Below, piece by piece: positions 14,616 to 21,775 of a stretch of 21,775 bases of DNA. The DNA is from Actinomycetes bacterium. GTDB lineage: Bacteria; Actinomycetota; Acidimicrobiia; Acidimicrobiales; Acidimicrobiaceae. A model generated the notes under the pieces. The model was not told where the DNA came from and did no database searches. It was given only the letters and a program-made list of their open reading frames with translations. Every line of letters starts with the position of its first letter. The stretch's first letter is position 1. The DNA lies in NCBI GenBank assembly GCA_021785315.1, contig JAJYFX010000003.1, positions 1 through 21,775 of the forward strand. The letters run 5' to 3'. A program made the translations under genes and the position numbers.

Positions 14616-15716
14616 TTGGAGCAGGAGGAGGGCAATCAAGTTCTGCCTACGTCTTTGCCGATCCGGCTCCTTGAGATGTTGCGGGAACGTGACATCTCTG
14701 ATGACGAGATCATCGCGAGTCTCAAGAATGACACGCTTCACCTTTTGGCAGTTGACCAGATGCTGGGTCCGCCTCGGAAGCGGCTGACCATAGGCGAACT
14801 GTCTGCTGAAACCGGGGTCGACCTGGCATCGATCAGGCGGCTTTGGCGTGCGTTAGGTTTCGCAGATGTTACCGAAGATGAACGCATCTTCAGTTCGATT
14901 GACGTCGAGGCGATCACGTCTCTTTCTAGCTTGATGTTTACGAGTACCACGGAATTCGACGTTGCCATACAGTTGTCCCGCGTCATCGGATCATCCATGG
15001 CTCGCATTGCTGCAGCCGAGATCGTAGCCTCCAACAGTCTTAAGGGAATCGGACTTGGCTCCAAAGACTTCACTACAGTTGATTTGGCCGATCGTTTTAC
15101 GCAGTACTCTGCCTCAATCCTTCCAGCGGTGCCACAACTACTGGTTTATGCTTGGATCCGTCACTTACATGCCGCAGGCCATCGCGCGATGGTCGCTCTT
15201 GACAAGGGCGTCCGCGACGTATCGGAAAGAATACTTGCGATAGGGTTCGTAGACCTGGTTGGATTTACGGTTTTATCTCAGCAGCTCACCACCCAGGAGC
15301 TTGGCGCCGTGGTATCCAGATTTGAGGAGCTTTCCGCCGATGCGGTGAGCAGGCGCGGTGGACGTGTCGTGAAGATGATTGGCGATGAGGTCATGTATGT
15401 AGTCGATGACCCCGAAGCTGCCGTTGAGATCGGATTGGAACTCAAGGAGGAGTACGCCAAGGAGAAGCTGCTGTCTGAAGTGAGAGCCGGCGTTGCATAT
15501 GGATCGATTCTGGCCCGCGAGGGTGACTATTACGGACCTGTGGTTAATCTGGCATCGCGGATAGTGAGCATCGCAAATCCGGGGACAATCCTCGTGTCGG
15601 ACGGTATCCAACAGGCTCTTTCGGGCAACACAAAAAACCGCCTCGTTCCACTTAGGCCGCGGTATCTAAAAGATCTGGGCTCGGTGCAGCTGTGGGTAGT
15701 TAATCCAAGTGATTGA
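14616..15716 (+). CDS. Class III adenylate/guanylate cyclase with N-terminal regulatory domain
   Basis: A nucleotide cyclase with a catalytic domain in the C-terminal half. The two metal-binding aspartates are D213 in GFVDLVGFT and D257 in MIGDEVMYV. The purine-selecting lysine of adenylate cyclases is present in RVVKMIGDE, and GDYYGPVVNLASRI carries the partner aspartate and the transition-state N and R, so cAMP is the likely product. The first 190 residues are helical, with a MerR-like stretch (TIGELSAETGVDLASIRRLWRALGF). This layout matches the regulatory domain of the mycobacterial pH-sensing cyclase Rv1264; sensing of pH here is inference. No membrane segment is seen. TTG 14616 is chosen because GGAGG sits six bases upstream; GTG 14610 leaves no room for that site. 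The gene is divergent from cofC. Confidence 0.88.
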   Translation: MEQEEGNQVLPTSLPIRLLEMLRERDISDDEIIASLKNDTLHLLAVDQMLGPPRKRLTIGELSAETGVDLASIRRLWRALGFADVTEDERIFSSIDVEAITSLSSLMFTSTTEFDVAIQLSRVIGSSMARIAAAEIVASNSLKGIGLGSKDFTTVDLADRFTQYSASILPAVPQLLVYAWIRHLHAAGHRAMVALDKGVRDVSERILAIGFVDLVGFTVLSQQLTTQELGAVVSRFEELSADAVSRRGGRVVKMIGDEVMYVVDDPEAAVEIGLELKEEYAKEKLLSEVRAGVAYGSILAREGDYYGPVVNLASRIVSIANPGTILVSDGIQQALSGNTKNRLVPLRPRYLKDLGSVQLWVVNPSD

Positions 15717-15773
15717 GGATCCACTTCCAGCCTGGCCTGACTCTATGTCGCACACGCCTTATGTTTTTAAGGT

Positions 15774-16523
15774 ATGAGTCTTCTTCGCCCGTCTCTCGCG
15801 GCGCAACTCCATGTGGAACGCGGGCTCGATCTTGGCGGCTTTCGCTATGTAATAGGAGTAGACGAGGTCGGCCGGGGATCATGGGCTGGGCCTTTGTGTG
15901 TTGGAGCGGTGCTTTACGATGTTCGGTTTCTTATCGAATTCATGTCCGATCAGGTCGCGTCGTCAATTGCCTTGCCGGAGTCGAGAAAAAGTATTGAGTA
16001 TCTCCAGGTGAATGATTCCAAGTTGCTGTCTCCCAGGCAGAGAGATGCCCTTGATAAGCCAATCAAAGACTTGGCAACGGGTTACGGACTGGGATTTGTC
16101 GAGGCACGCGAGATCGACCAGATAGGAATGTCGGGGGGATTGGTGCTGGGACTCGACAGGGCTCTGGTGCCGCTTGGCGGCTTCTTAGATTCCTCACTGA
16201 TTCTTTTAGATGGCACCGTCAATTTTTCCAGGCATCTCAATGCTAAAACGTTCGCCAAAGGTGATTCGAAGAGTTTTGCCATCGCCTCTGCCTCCATCAT
16301 TGCCAAGGTTGCTCGGGACGAGGTGATGAAGCAGGAGTCCGAGAATTATCCCTGGTATGTGTTCGAAAGCAATAAAGGTTATCCGTCGCCAGTTCATGTG
16401 AGCGCATTACATGCCATGGGTCCCAGCCAGATTCATCGCAAATCATGGTCCTATATGACTAACCTTCCATGGCTGGTCAGGATTGCAGAGATGGGGCCAG
16501 AGCGGTTGACTTTCGGCATGTAG
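15774..16523 (+). CDS. rnhB: Ribonuclease HII
   Basis: Removes RNA from RNA-DNA hybrids and single ribonucleotides from DNA. The catalytic set is visible: D30 and E31 in GVDEVGRGSWAGPL, an aspartate in LILLDGTVNF, and another in SIIAKVARDEVM. The GRG motif contacts the ribonucleotide 2'-OH in the family. NKGYPSPVHVSAL corresponds to the usual N-x-GY-x-T-x-x-H-x-x-A-L segment. At 249 aa it is about 30-40 residues longer than most bacterial forms, because of an insert between GPLCVGAVLYD and NDSKLLSP (about residues 50-78). ATG 15774 has only AAGG close upstream; a TATGTT box eight bases away leaves a leaderless start possible. It follows the cyclase gene by 57 bases on the same strand. Confidence 0.95.
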   Translation: MSLLRPSLAAQLHVERGLDLGGFRYVIGVDEVGRGSWAGPLCVGAVLYDVRFLIEFMSDQVASSIALPESRKSIEYLQVNDSKLLSPRQRDALDKPIKDLATGYGLGFVEAREIDQIGMSGGLVLGLDRALVPLGGFLDSSLILLDGTVNFSRHLNAKTFAKGDSKSFAIASASIIAKVARDEVMKQESENYPWYVFESNKGYPSPVHVSALHAMGPSQIHRKSWSYMTNLPWLVRIAEMGPERLTFGM

Positions 16524-16613
16524 TAGCTCGGTTTATCGAGCATCAAAAGTTGTAACGTCAAAGATCAATACGGCAGATTTTATTTAAAGATGCAAACTTG
16601 TACGGACAAGTGG

Positions 16614-16619
16614 TAGACT
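16614..16619 (+). promoter_or_regulatory. Candidate -10 box of the leaderless TSUP gene
   Basis: TAGACT fits TANNNT and lies six bases before the GTG start at 16626, with no ribosome site between. A small inverted repeat, CTTGT-ACGG-ACAAG (16597-16610), sits just upstream in the position where an operator would overlap the promoter. Confidence 0.45.
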
Positions 16620-16625
16620 GGCATC

Positions 16626-17462
16626 GTGAATATGGGATCCTTTGTAGTTGAGCTGTTTTTTATATGTGTCGTCGCTGGTTTGGCCGGGTCACTGCTCGGA
16701 ATCGGCGGAGGGATCATTGTCGTCCCTGTTTTGACACTTGTATTTCATGTCGACATTCGTTTGGCCATCGGCGCATCGATCATTTCGGTAATCGCAACTT
16801 CTTCCGGCGCTGCCGCGGCTTATGTCAAAGAGCACCTCACCAATATGCGTGTGGGAATGTTTCTGGAAGTAGCTACGACAACAGGCGCCATAACCGGTGC
16901 TTATGTTGCCGGCCTGGTGTCCCAGAAAGTCCTTTACGTGGTCTTTGGGGTGATACTCGCCTATTCCGCTGTTCAGATGTTCAGGGGACATTTTCGAAAC
17001 ACGGAACGGCCGGTTCCTAAAGATGCATTGGCCGACAGGCTTCAGCTGCACGACGCATATTTTGACGAGGCTGAGGGGCGGGAGATTCGCTACAAGGTCA
17101 CCCACACGAAATTTGGCCTTTTCCTGATGTATATTGCTGGAATGGTGTCGGGTTTGCTGGGAATTGGATCTGGCGCGCTAAAGGTTCCGGCGATGGACCT
17201 AGCGATGCGTCTTCCGATGAAGGTGTCCACTGCAACGTCCAACTTCATGATTGGCGTTACTGCAGCGGCTTCTGCAGGTGTGTATTTCGCTCGGGGCGAG
17301 ATTGATCCCTTTGTGGCAGCGCCTGTAGCTGCTGGTGTTTTGGTTGGCGCGGTCGGTGGTTCGCGGGTTCTCCCCCGACTTAAGAACGGTTTTATTCGCA
17401 GCCTGTTCGTTGTTGTTCTTCTGGTCATTTCGATTGAAATGCTTTACAAGGGGGTCGCCTAA
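16626..17462 (+). CDS. TSUP / TauE-SafE family membrane permease
   Basis: An eight-helix transporter of the TSUP family, whose members export or import sulfite, sulfonates, thiosulfate or other small organic anions. The protein has the internal duplication of the family: GLAGSLLGIGGGIIVVPVLTL at about residues 19-39 and GMVSGLLGIGSGALKVPAMDL at about residues 174-194. TSNFMIGVTAAASAGVYFARGEI is another common stretch in the second half. Hydrophobic segments fill residues 5-130 and 158-277, with a polar loop between them. Length 278 aa is typical. The GTG start is leaderless by the -10 box at 16614-16619. The next gene starts with zero bases between stop and start. The substrate cannot be read from the sequence. 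Confidence 0.9.
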   Translation: MNMGSFVVELFFICVVAGLAGSLLGIGGGIIVVPVLTLVFHVDIRLAIGASIISVIATSSGAAAAYVKEHLTNMRVGMFLEVATTTGAITGAYVAGLVSQKVLYVVFGVILAYSAVQMFRGHFRNTERPVPKDALADRLQLHDAYFDEAEGREIRYKVTHTKFGLFLMYIAGMVSGLLGIGSGALKVPAMDLAMRLPMKVSTATSNFMIGVTAAASAGVYFARGEIDPFVAAPVAAGVLVGAVGGSRVLPRLKNGFIRSLFVVVLLVISIEMLYKGVA

Positions 17463-17930
17463 ATGGCCCGAAAAGAGTTGGTGGATGCCTCCCAGGTGTT
17501 GGGAGATGATTTCAGGTCCGAGGCGTTAAGAAAGCAGCTGGAGAGGATCCAACGGGCTGAGTCGGTGATATCGGCTGTACTCAGGATAGGGGTGCTCCTC
17601 TCTCTTTTGGTTGTAGTTGTCGGAGTCGCAGTATCATTTGTCGGAAAGCCGGGTACGTACCTCCATAACAACGCGATAAACAAGGCCTTGCTCACCAGGA
17701 GCTCCGACTACCCGCACAGCCTTTCGGCTGTTTTCAGCGGACTGTCACATTTCCAGGGTGAGGCAATAATCGTCTTTGGACTGATCATTTTGCTGGCGAC
17801 TCCAATACTCAGAGTTCTCGTCTCCGCCGTAATCTTTGCTTTTCAGCGGGATCGGTATTTTGTCCCCGTTACCGTTTTCGTGTTTCTGGTGCTTGTCACC
17901 TCATTTCTGTTGGGCAAGGCTGGGGGCTGA
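17463..17930 (+). CDS. DUF1634-family membrane protein
   Basis: A small membrane protein with three predicted helices: VISAVLRIGVLLSLLVVVVGVAVSFV (about residues 33-58), GEAIIVFGLIILLATPILRVLVSAVIF (about residues 100-126) and YFVPVTVFVFLVLVTSFLLG (about residues 132-151). The order of segments and the LATPILRV motif match DUF1634. This family is typically encoded next to TSUP permeases, as it is here, and probably forms part of or regulates that transporter, although no biochemical role is established to my knowledge. The ATG directly follows the TSUP stop codon, so the pair should be coupled in translation. The N-terminal 30 residues are polar and probably cytoplasmic. Confidence 0.85.
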   Translation: MARKELVDASQVLGDDFRSEALRKQLERIQRAESVISAVLRIGVLLSLLVVVVGVAVSFVGKPGTYLHNNAINKALLTRSSDYPHSLSAVFSGLSHFQGEAIIVFGLIILLATPILRVLVSAVIFAFQRDRYFVPVTVFVFLVLVTSFLLGKAGG

Positions 17931-17933
17931 TGG

Positions 17934-18716
17934 ATGGGGGCGATTTTCAGAAGCGATCGCGCTTGGGAGGTCTCGATTGAACTGGATTCGTTTAGCCCCG
18001 AGCCACTATGGTCGCAGCTGGTCAACGTGATAACCCGCTAACTAGATGCCGATGCGTATCGTGATGGGTTTCCATCCGAACATGGGCTAATGCAAAGACG
18101 CAAGATTTCCGGATATACAGTCCGTGACGCTATCAGACAGCTCACTGCGCAGGGAAGACTCTGTTAAGTCCAGGGAAAAGCGACCCTCGTTTCGCTGTGG
18201 CACGACCACTTGTTTGCTTGGAGGTATAGCCTTGTCGCGGAGATCACCAAGAGTGGTTTGGTCGAGTTATCGGTGGTGTTGGCCCTGGCGGTCGCGCGTT
18301 TGAATCGTGATATTGCTGCTGGTGGGACAGGCCGCGGGGACGAAGTATTTTTCGTGGAACAGGTCCGCAAAGCTGGCAAATAGTTCGCCGTAATCAACAG
18401 GTCATGGTTTCCCAAGAATGTAGGTGTTCGCTTTCCGGCGGCAGACCCATCCTGGGGTTCGATATATGTGGTACTTGAAAAATACTGTTACATTGTCAAA
18501 ACCGGCGGCTGGGAGCCGATATGGGCGACGATACCAGCTGAACCGGACCTGCGCTCCTGGAGCTCAGTGCAAATGCTCCAGTCCTTTCACTTGAGAGAGC
18601 CGCATATTCGGGCCAGACAGCGGTCGAATGGAGAGAAAATCGGGTTCGAGACGGTCGGTTTGTCTGCTGGCGCAGTGGGATCGGAAGTCTGGCACCATAA
18701 CGCTGCGAACGATTGA
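17934..18716 (+). pseudogene. GntR/UTRA-family regulator interrupted by three in-frame stops
   Basis: Reading one frame from ATG 17934 to TGA 18714-18716 gives about 260 codons, the usual length of a HutC-type GntR regulator, with stops at 18039 (TAA), 18165 (TAA) and 18381 (TAG). The DNA-binding domain is evident: ELDSFSPEPLWSQLVNVITR, then after the first stop FPSEHGLMQRRKISGYTVR and DAIRQLTAQGRL, and after the second stop VQGKATLV. These match the family pattern P-S-E-x-x-L, S-x-x-T-V-R-x-A-I-x-x-L-x-x-x-G. Later, FFVEQVRKAG, SWFPKNV and WGSIYVVLEKY resemble the UTRA ligand domain, but the final third is less clear. No frameshift is needed. It begins four bases after the DUF1634 gene. It is best read as a decaying gene; a sequencing cause is unlikely given three separate stops. 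Confidence 0.75.
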
Positions 18717-18771
18717 AGACGTTCGTTTGGACTGACTGCAATACTGCGCGGCGAGTGTCGCAACTTCGTGT

Positions 18772-18777
18772 TATCGT
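18772..18777 (+). promoter_or_regulatory. Candidate -10 box of the leaderless exonuclease gene
   Basis: TATCGT fits TANNNT and lies seven bases before ATG 18785. It is one of the weaker examples because the start of this gene is itself uncertain. Confidence 0.3.
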
Positions 18778-18784
18778 CAGAGTT

Positions 18785-19354
18785 ATGGTACCTGAGCCAA
18801 ACGGTGATCAAAGGCAGTTGGATCGCTTAAAATCGATCGAGTGGAGTCGGCAGCTTTTAGAAAAACCGGATGACTGGTGCATTATTGACACTGAGACCAC
18901 CGGCCTACAACCAAGACATTCCCGAGTCGTGGAGATATGCGTTGTCAGCGGCAGGGGAGAAATAGTATTTGACAGTCTGATCGATCCTGGTGTTCCAATT
19001 CCCCGGGAAGTCGCCGAGATACACGGGATTTCCGACCAACTGGTAGTCGGTGCTCCTTCGATCGCTGATGCATGGCTGCAACTGCAAGAGGTGACTCAGG
19101 ACAAACTTATCCTCGCTTACAACAGCTCCTTCGACCGAGGCATGCTGTTCTATGAGGCCGTCAGAAATGGTTTGCCGAAGCTAAAGAGCGAGTGGGACTG
19201 CGTAATGGTCAAGTACTCTGCGTTTATTGGTATTTGGAATTCCAGGTTTGGAAATTATCAATATCAGAAGCTACCGTCTGCTGGCCATAGATCCAATATC
19301 GATTGCAAAGTCACGCTCGACTTGGTTCGTCTCATGGGCGATTCGAAGTCTTGA
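18785..19354 (+). CDS. DnaQ-like 3'-5' exonuclease (DEDDh)
   Basis: A 3'-5' exonuclease of the DEDDh superfamily, acting on DNA or RNA ends. All five catalytic residues are seen: D35 and E37 in IIDTETTGL (Exo I), D117 in AYNSSFDRGML (Exo II), and H168 and D173 in GHRSNIDCKVTLDLV (Exo III). IHGIS, at about residues 79-83, is a common stretch between Exo I and Exo II. It has no polymerase or helicase partner domain, and at 189 aa it is a stand-alone nuclease; the substrate could be the epsilon-like proofreading role or oligoribonucleotide/repair work. The frame opens upstream at TTG 18713, overlapping the GntR pseudogene, but ATG 18785 is preferred because it follows a TANNNT box and leaves a normal N terminus before Exo I. 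Confidence 0.85.
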   Translation: MVPEPNGDQRQLDRLKSIEWSRQLLEKPDDWCIIDTETTGLQPRHSRVVEICVVSGRGEIVFDSLIDPGVPIPREVAEIHGISDQLVVGAPSIADAWLQLQEVTQDKLILAYNSSFDRGMLFYEAVRNGLPKLKSEWDCVMVKYSAFIGIWNSRFGNYQYQKLPSAGHRSNIDCKVTLDLVRLMGDSKS

Positions 19355-19524
19355 TAGCAATTCCGTGAAAGCAATATCAGCAAATAGATCACACGGTTGC
19401 CCAGAATTTTTTAATCACGATTAAGGTAGACCTGTTATTAAAAGCGCGATTTTACATGCTAACTATTGGGTTTGTGAACTGGTGGACTTTGATCCAGCGT
19501 CAAACGTTTTTGGAGGTGAGTCCG

Positions 19525-20922
19525 ATGTCTGAGGTATATGACGTCCTTGTAATTGGTGGTGGCCCCGGCGGTTATGCAGCTGCTTTATATGGAGCCTCAG
19601 CAGGATTGTCGGTTGCGGTGGTCGAGAAGGAAAAGGTCGGAGGCACCTGCCTACATAGAGGGTGTGTGCCAGCCAAGGAATTTTTGGAAACTGCCGCAGT
19701 ATTCAGAAGCGTGTCTGCAGCTTCGGAATTTGGAATTTCTGCGCCTGAGCCTAAGATCGATTTTTCGGTTTCCCAAGCCAGAAAGCAAAAGGTCGTAGAC
19801 CAGCTATGGAAAGGTCTGTCCGGCCTAATGAAGAGCCGTAAGATCGAGACCATCGAAGGCGTGGGAAAATACATTGGTAACGGTAGGGTCGAAGTTTCCG
19901 ATGGCCGCATTCTGGAGGGGCAGAATGTCATTCTTGCTTCTGGGTCTGTTCCAAGAACCATCCCGGGATTTGAAATCGACGGAAAGATCGTTATGACCTC
20001 CGACGAAGTTCTGTCGCTGGATTATTTGCCCTCAAGCGTCGCGGTAATTGGCGGCGGAGCAATTGGCTGTGAGTTCGCTTCAATGATGGCTGATCTTGGC
20101 GCCAAGGTAACCGTGCTTGAGGCTCTGCCCCAAATATTGACCGGAGTGGACAAGGACCTTGCGGATGTGGTTCTTAAATCATTTCGAAGAAGGGGTATCA
20201 ATGTTCATTCGGGAGTTGCAGTTTCCGGGCATACTCCCAAACCAGATTCGAGCGGGACCACGGTTTATTTTGGGGACCAGCAGTCGGTCTCTGTGGAAGC
20301 AGTCATTGTTTCTGTAGGCCGGCGCCCAAATTCAGGGGGGCTTCTCGGAGAAGGTACATCCGTACAAATTGATCAACGCGGATATGTTATCGCTGATCCT
20401 TATATGAGAACCACCGAGCAGGGAGTATATGCGGTAGGAGATCTCGTATCGACGGCTCAGCTTGCGCATATTGGTTTCGCCGAGGCGATAGTGGCGATCA
20501 AGCATATTCTGGGTGAGCCAGTGGCTCCAATTGAATACTCAAAGGTGCCGTGGTGTATTTACTGCCATCCTGAGGTTGCTTTCGCAGGACTTACCGAAGA
20601 GGCTGCTAGGGCAGCCGGATTCGATATTGTGGTGAAGAAGGATCCGCTAGGCGGCAACTCCCGAGCCCGCATTATCGGGGAGACCGACGGACTGGTAAAG
20701 GTGGTGGCGGAAAAGTTGCCAGACGGTTCTGCTGGTCGCGTTCTCGGTGTTCATCTCGTAGGTCCTTGGGTAACCGAACAACTTGGTCAAGGATATCTTG
20801 CAGTTAACTGGGAGGCTACTCCAGATGAGATTTCTCAATTCATTCAACCTCACCCGACTCTCTCCGAGGCTTTTGGGGAGACCGTATTAGCATTGACAGG
20901 AAGGGGACTTCACGTTGGCTGA
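19525..20922 (+). CDS. lpdA: Dihydrolipoamide dehydrogenase (E3)
   Basis: The FAD-dependent E3 enzyme of 2-oxoacid dehydrogenase complexes, which reoxidises the lipoyl group of E2 and reduces NAD+. It has the FAD-binding GGGPGGY at residues 11-17, the redox disulfide C42/C47 in GGTCLHRGCVPAK, the NAD-binding VIGGGAIGCEFASMMADLGAKVTVLE, the second FAD contact YAVGDL, and the catalytic H-P-T-L-S-E near residue 446. Length 465 aa is normal. An upstream frame begins at 19456, but ATG 19525 is strongly favoured by GGAGGTGAG just upstream. The LHRGC version of the active-site loop differs from the more common LNVGC loop. The next gene, encoding E2, overlaps by eight bases, so the two are translated together. 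Confidence 0.96.
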   Translation: MSEVYDVLVIGGGPGGYAAALYGASAGLSVAVVEKEKVGGTCLHRGCVPAKEFLETAAVFRSVSAASEFGISAPEPKIDFSVSQARKQKVVDQLWKGLSGLMKSRKIETIEGVGKYIGNGRVEVSDGRILEGQNVILASGSVPRTIPGFEIDGKIVMTSDEVLSLDYLPSSVAVIGGGAIGCEFASMMADLGAKVTVLEALPQILTGVDKDLADVVLKSFRRRGINVHSGVAVSGHTPKPDSSGTTVYFGDQQSVSVEAVIVSVGRRPNSGGLLGEGTSVQIDQRGYVIADPYMRTTEQGVYAVGDLVSTAQLAHIGFAEAIVAIKHILGEPVAPIEYSKVPWCIYCHPEVAFAGLTEEAARAAGFDIVVKKDPLGGNSRARIIGETDGLVKVVAEKLPDGSAGRVLGVHLVGPWVTEQLGQGYLAVNWEATPDEISQFIQPHPTLSEAFGETVLALTGRGLHVG

Positions 20923-21775
20923 TATTACTATGCCCCAGCTAGGGGAGACTGTTACAGAAGGAACAGTTACCAAGTGGCTGAAGAAGGTTGGCGACTCAGT
21001 TGCTCAAGATGAAATAATTTTTGAAGTTTCGACAGACAAGGTTGACTCGGAGGTACCATCGTCAGCTTCCGGTGTCTTGACTCAGATTCTCGTCGAAGAG
21101 GGCGAGACGGTTGATGTCGGCACGGTTTTGGCGATTGTTTCTTCCGGCGATGAGGCGCCAGCGTCAGCACCACAAGCCGCACCGGCTGAAGTGCCGGCTC
21201 CTGCGCCAGCACCACAAGCCGCGCCGGCTCCGCAACCTGCACCGGCTCCGCAACCTGCGCCAGCACCACAACCCGCACCGGCTCCGCAACCTGCGCCAGC
21301 ACCACAAGCCGCGCCGGCTGAAGTGCCAGTTCCAGAACCGGCTTCGGCCTCGGCCCCGCAACGTGATGCGCAAGCGCAAGAGAGTGATGGATCGCTACTT
21401 TTGTCGCCAGTGGTCCGAAAGCTGATCCACGACAATGGGATCAATCCGTCCGATATCACTGGTACTGGCGCTGGCGGAAGAATAACCAGGTCAGATGTTT
21501 TGACTTATTTGGATAAGAGAGCCTTTGGAGCCGACCAGGCTGAATCACAGATTCCGCCGGCACCTGCTCAGCATGGCGAGACGCGACAGGAAGCGGTAGC
21601 ACCTGCAAGCGTGTCGCCGGCACCAAGACCGCAGTCTCCTGCGACTCGGAGTGTTCCAGCTGGGTCGAGTCTTGTTGGCCCGAGGGATGAGGCGATTCCC
21701 TTCACGAACATCCGGAGACGAACTGCAGAGCACATGGTTAGATCGAAGGCGACCTCACCACACGCCCTGGTTTCA
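20915..21775 (+). CDS. 2-oxoacid dehydrogenase E2 (dihydrolipoamide acyltransferase), 5' part
   Basis: The gene runs off the right end, leaving 287 codons. The order of domains is that of an E2: a lipoyl domain at residues 3-78 with the lipoylated lysine K42 in VSTDKVDSEV; a long Ala/Pro/Gln linker at about 84-150; a peripheral subunit-binding domain at about 164-200 (SPVVRKLIHDNGIN, GTGAGGRITRSDVL); a second linker; and the start of the acyltransferase domain from about residue 260 (IPFTNIRRRTAEHMV and SKATSPH). Only one lipoyl domain is present. TTG 20915 is the start, since AAGGGGA lies seven bases upstream and the domain begins at once. It overlaps lpdA by eight bases. The succinyl or branched-chain specificity cannot be fixed without the C terminus; next to lpdA a 2-oxoglutarate role (sucB) is reasonable. 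Confidence 0.92.
   Translation, partial: MADITMPQLGETVTEGTVTKWLKKVGDSVAQDEIIFEVSTDKVDSEVPSSASGVLTQILVEEGETVDVGTVLAIVSSGDEAPASAPQAAPAEVPAPAPAPQAAPAPQPAPAPQPAPAPQPAPAPQPAPAPQAAPAEVPVPEPASASAPQRDAQAQESDGSLLLSPVVRKLIHDNGINPSDITGTGAGGRITRSDVLTYLDKRAFGADQAESQIPPAPAQHGETRQEAVAPASVSPAPRPQSPATRSVPAGSSLVGPRDEAIPFTNIRRRTAEHMVRSKATSPHALVS
21203..21310 (+). repeat. Six 18-bp repeats encoding APAPQ(P/A) in the E2 linker
   Basis: Six in-frame 18-base units encode APAPQA, APAPQP (four times) and APAPQA. Two synonymous versions occur: type A (GCN CCG GCT CCG CAA CCT) and type B (GCG CCA GCA CCA CAA NCC), in the order B-A-A-B-A-B. Flanking GCC GCN CCG GCT GAA GTG CC segments (about 21176-21196 and 21308-21327) are also duplicated. 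Such mobile linkers swing the lipoyl domain between active sites. Confidence 0.85.

Noticed and set aside
16526..16541. GCTCG-GTTTAT-CGAGC hairpin after RNase HII as a terminator
   Set aside because: The stem has only five pairs and there is no T-tract.
17934..18716. Stop-codon reassignment or readthrough as explanation of the GntR stops
   Set aside because: Other genes in the window end in TAA, TAG or TGA normally and no readthrough context or suppressor is visible; decay is simpler.
19456..19524. Upstream in-frame start of dihydrolipoamide dehydrogenase
   Set aside because: The extra 23 residues do not belong to the family, and a strong ribosome site precedes ATG 19525.
21082..21459. Minus-strand Gly/Ala/Cys-repeat ORF
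   Set aside because: It is the antisense of the Pro/Ala/Gln linker of the E2 gene.

Overview
The window looks like the chromosome of an actinobacterium with moderate GC content. Three observations support this: a PafB-PafC type double WYL regulator, a CofC-like enzyme of coenzyme F420 synthesis, and several genes whose start codon lies 6-7 bases after a TANNNT box with no ribosome binding site (leaderless starts). The mix of CtaG-like, TSUP/DUF1634, class III cyclase and lpd-E2 genes at this base composition would fit an Acidimicrobiia-type organism, but that rank is inference. No tRNA, rRNA, CRISPR array or insertion sequence was seen.

Layout. 92-598 (-): MarR regulator, followed by a 620-base spacer without a convincing gene. 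1221-1910 (+): nitroreductase. 2133-2600 (+): small membrane protein. 2605-3984 (-): acyl-CoA carboxylase carboxyltransferase-like protein. 4239-5718 (+): two overlapping genes for a flippase/LPG-synthase-like membrane protein and a lipoprotein, convergent with typA (5711-7537, -). 7646-8521 (-): CtaG-like membrane protein that has lost most of the family histidines. 8629-10644 (+): fused PafBC regulator. 10726-12672 (+): orphan MobF/TrwC-type relaxase, followed by a 364-base spacer rich in inverted repeats. 13037-14554 (-): PIG-L deacetylase and CofC. 14616-15716 (+): class III adenylate cyclase. 15774-16523 (+): RNase HII. 16626-17930 (+): TSUP permease and DUF1634 partner. 17934-18716 (+): GntR/UTRA regulator broken by three in-frame stops. 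18785-19354 (+): DnaQ-type exonuclease. 19525-21775 (+): dihydrolipoamide dehydrogenase and the start of a 2-oxoacid dehydrogenase E2 gene that runs off the window.

Most genes are housekeeping: central carbon metabolism (lpd-E2), F420 synthesis, RNA/DNA maintenance (RNase HII, exonuclease, PafBC) and translation stress (TypA). The most unusual parts are the orphan relaxase, with an intact HUH site but a decayed helicase half, next to a cluster of inverted repeats; the nonsense-interrupted but frameshift-free GntR pseudogene; the histidine-poor CtaG homologue; and the repeated leaderless promoter architecture. I did not find a clear multi-gene novel defence or biosynthetic system.
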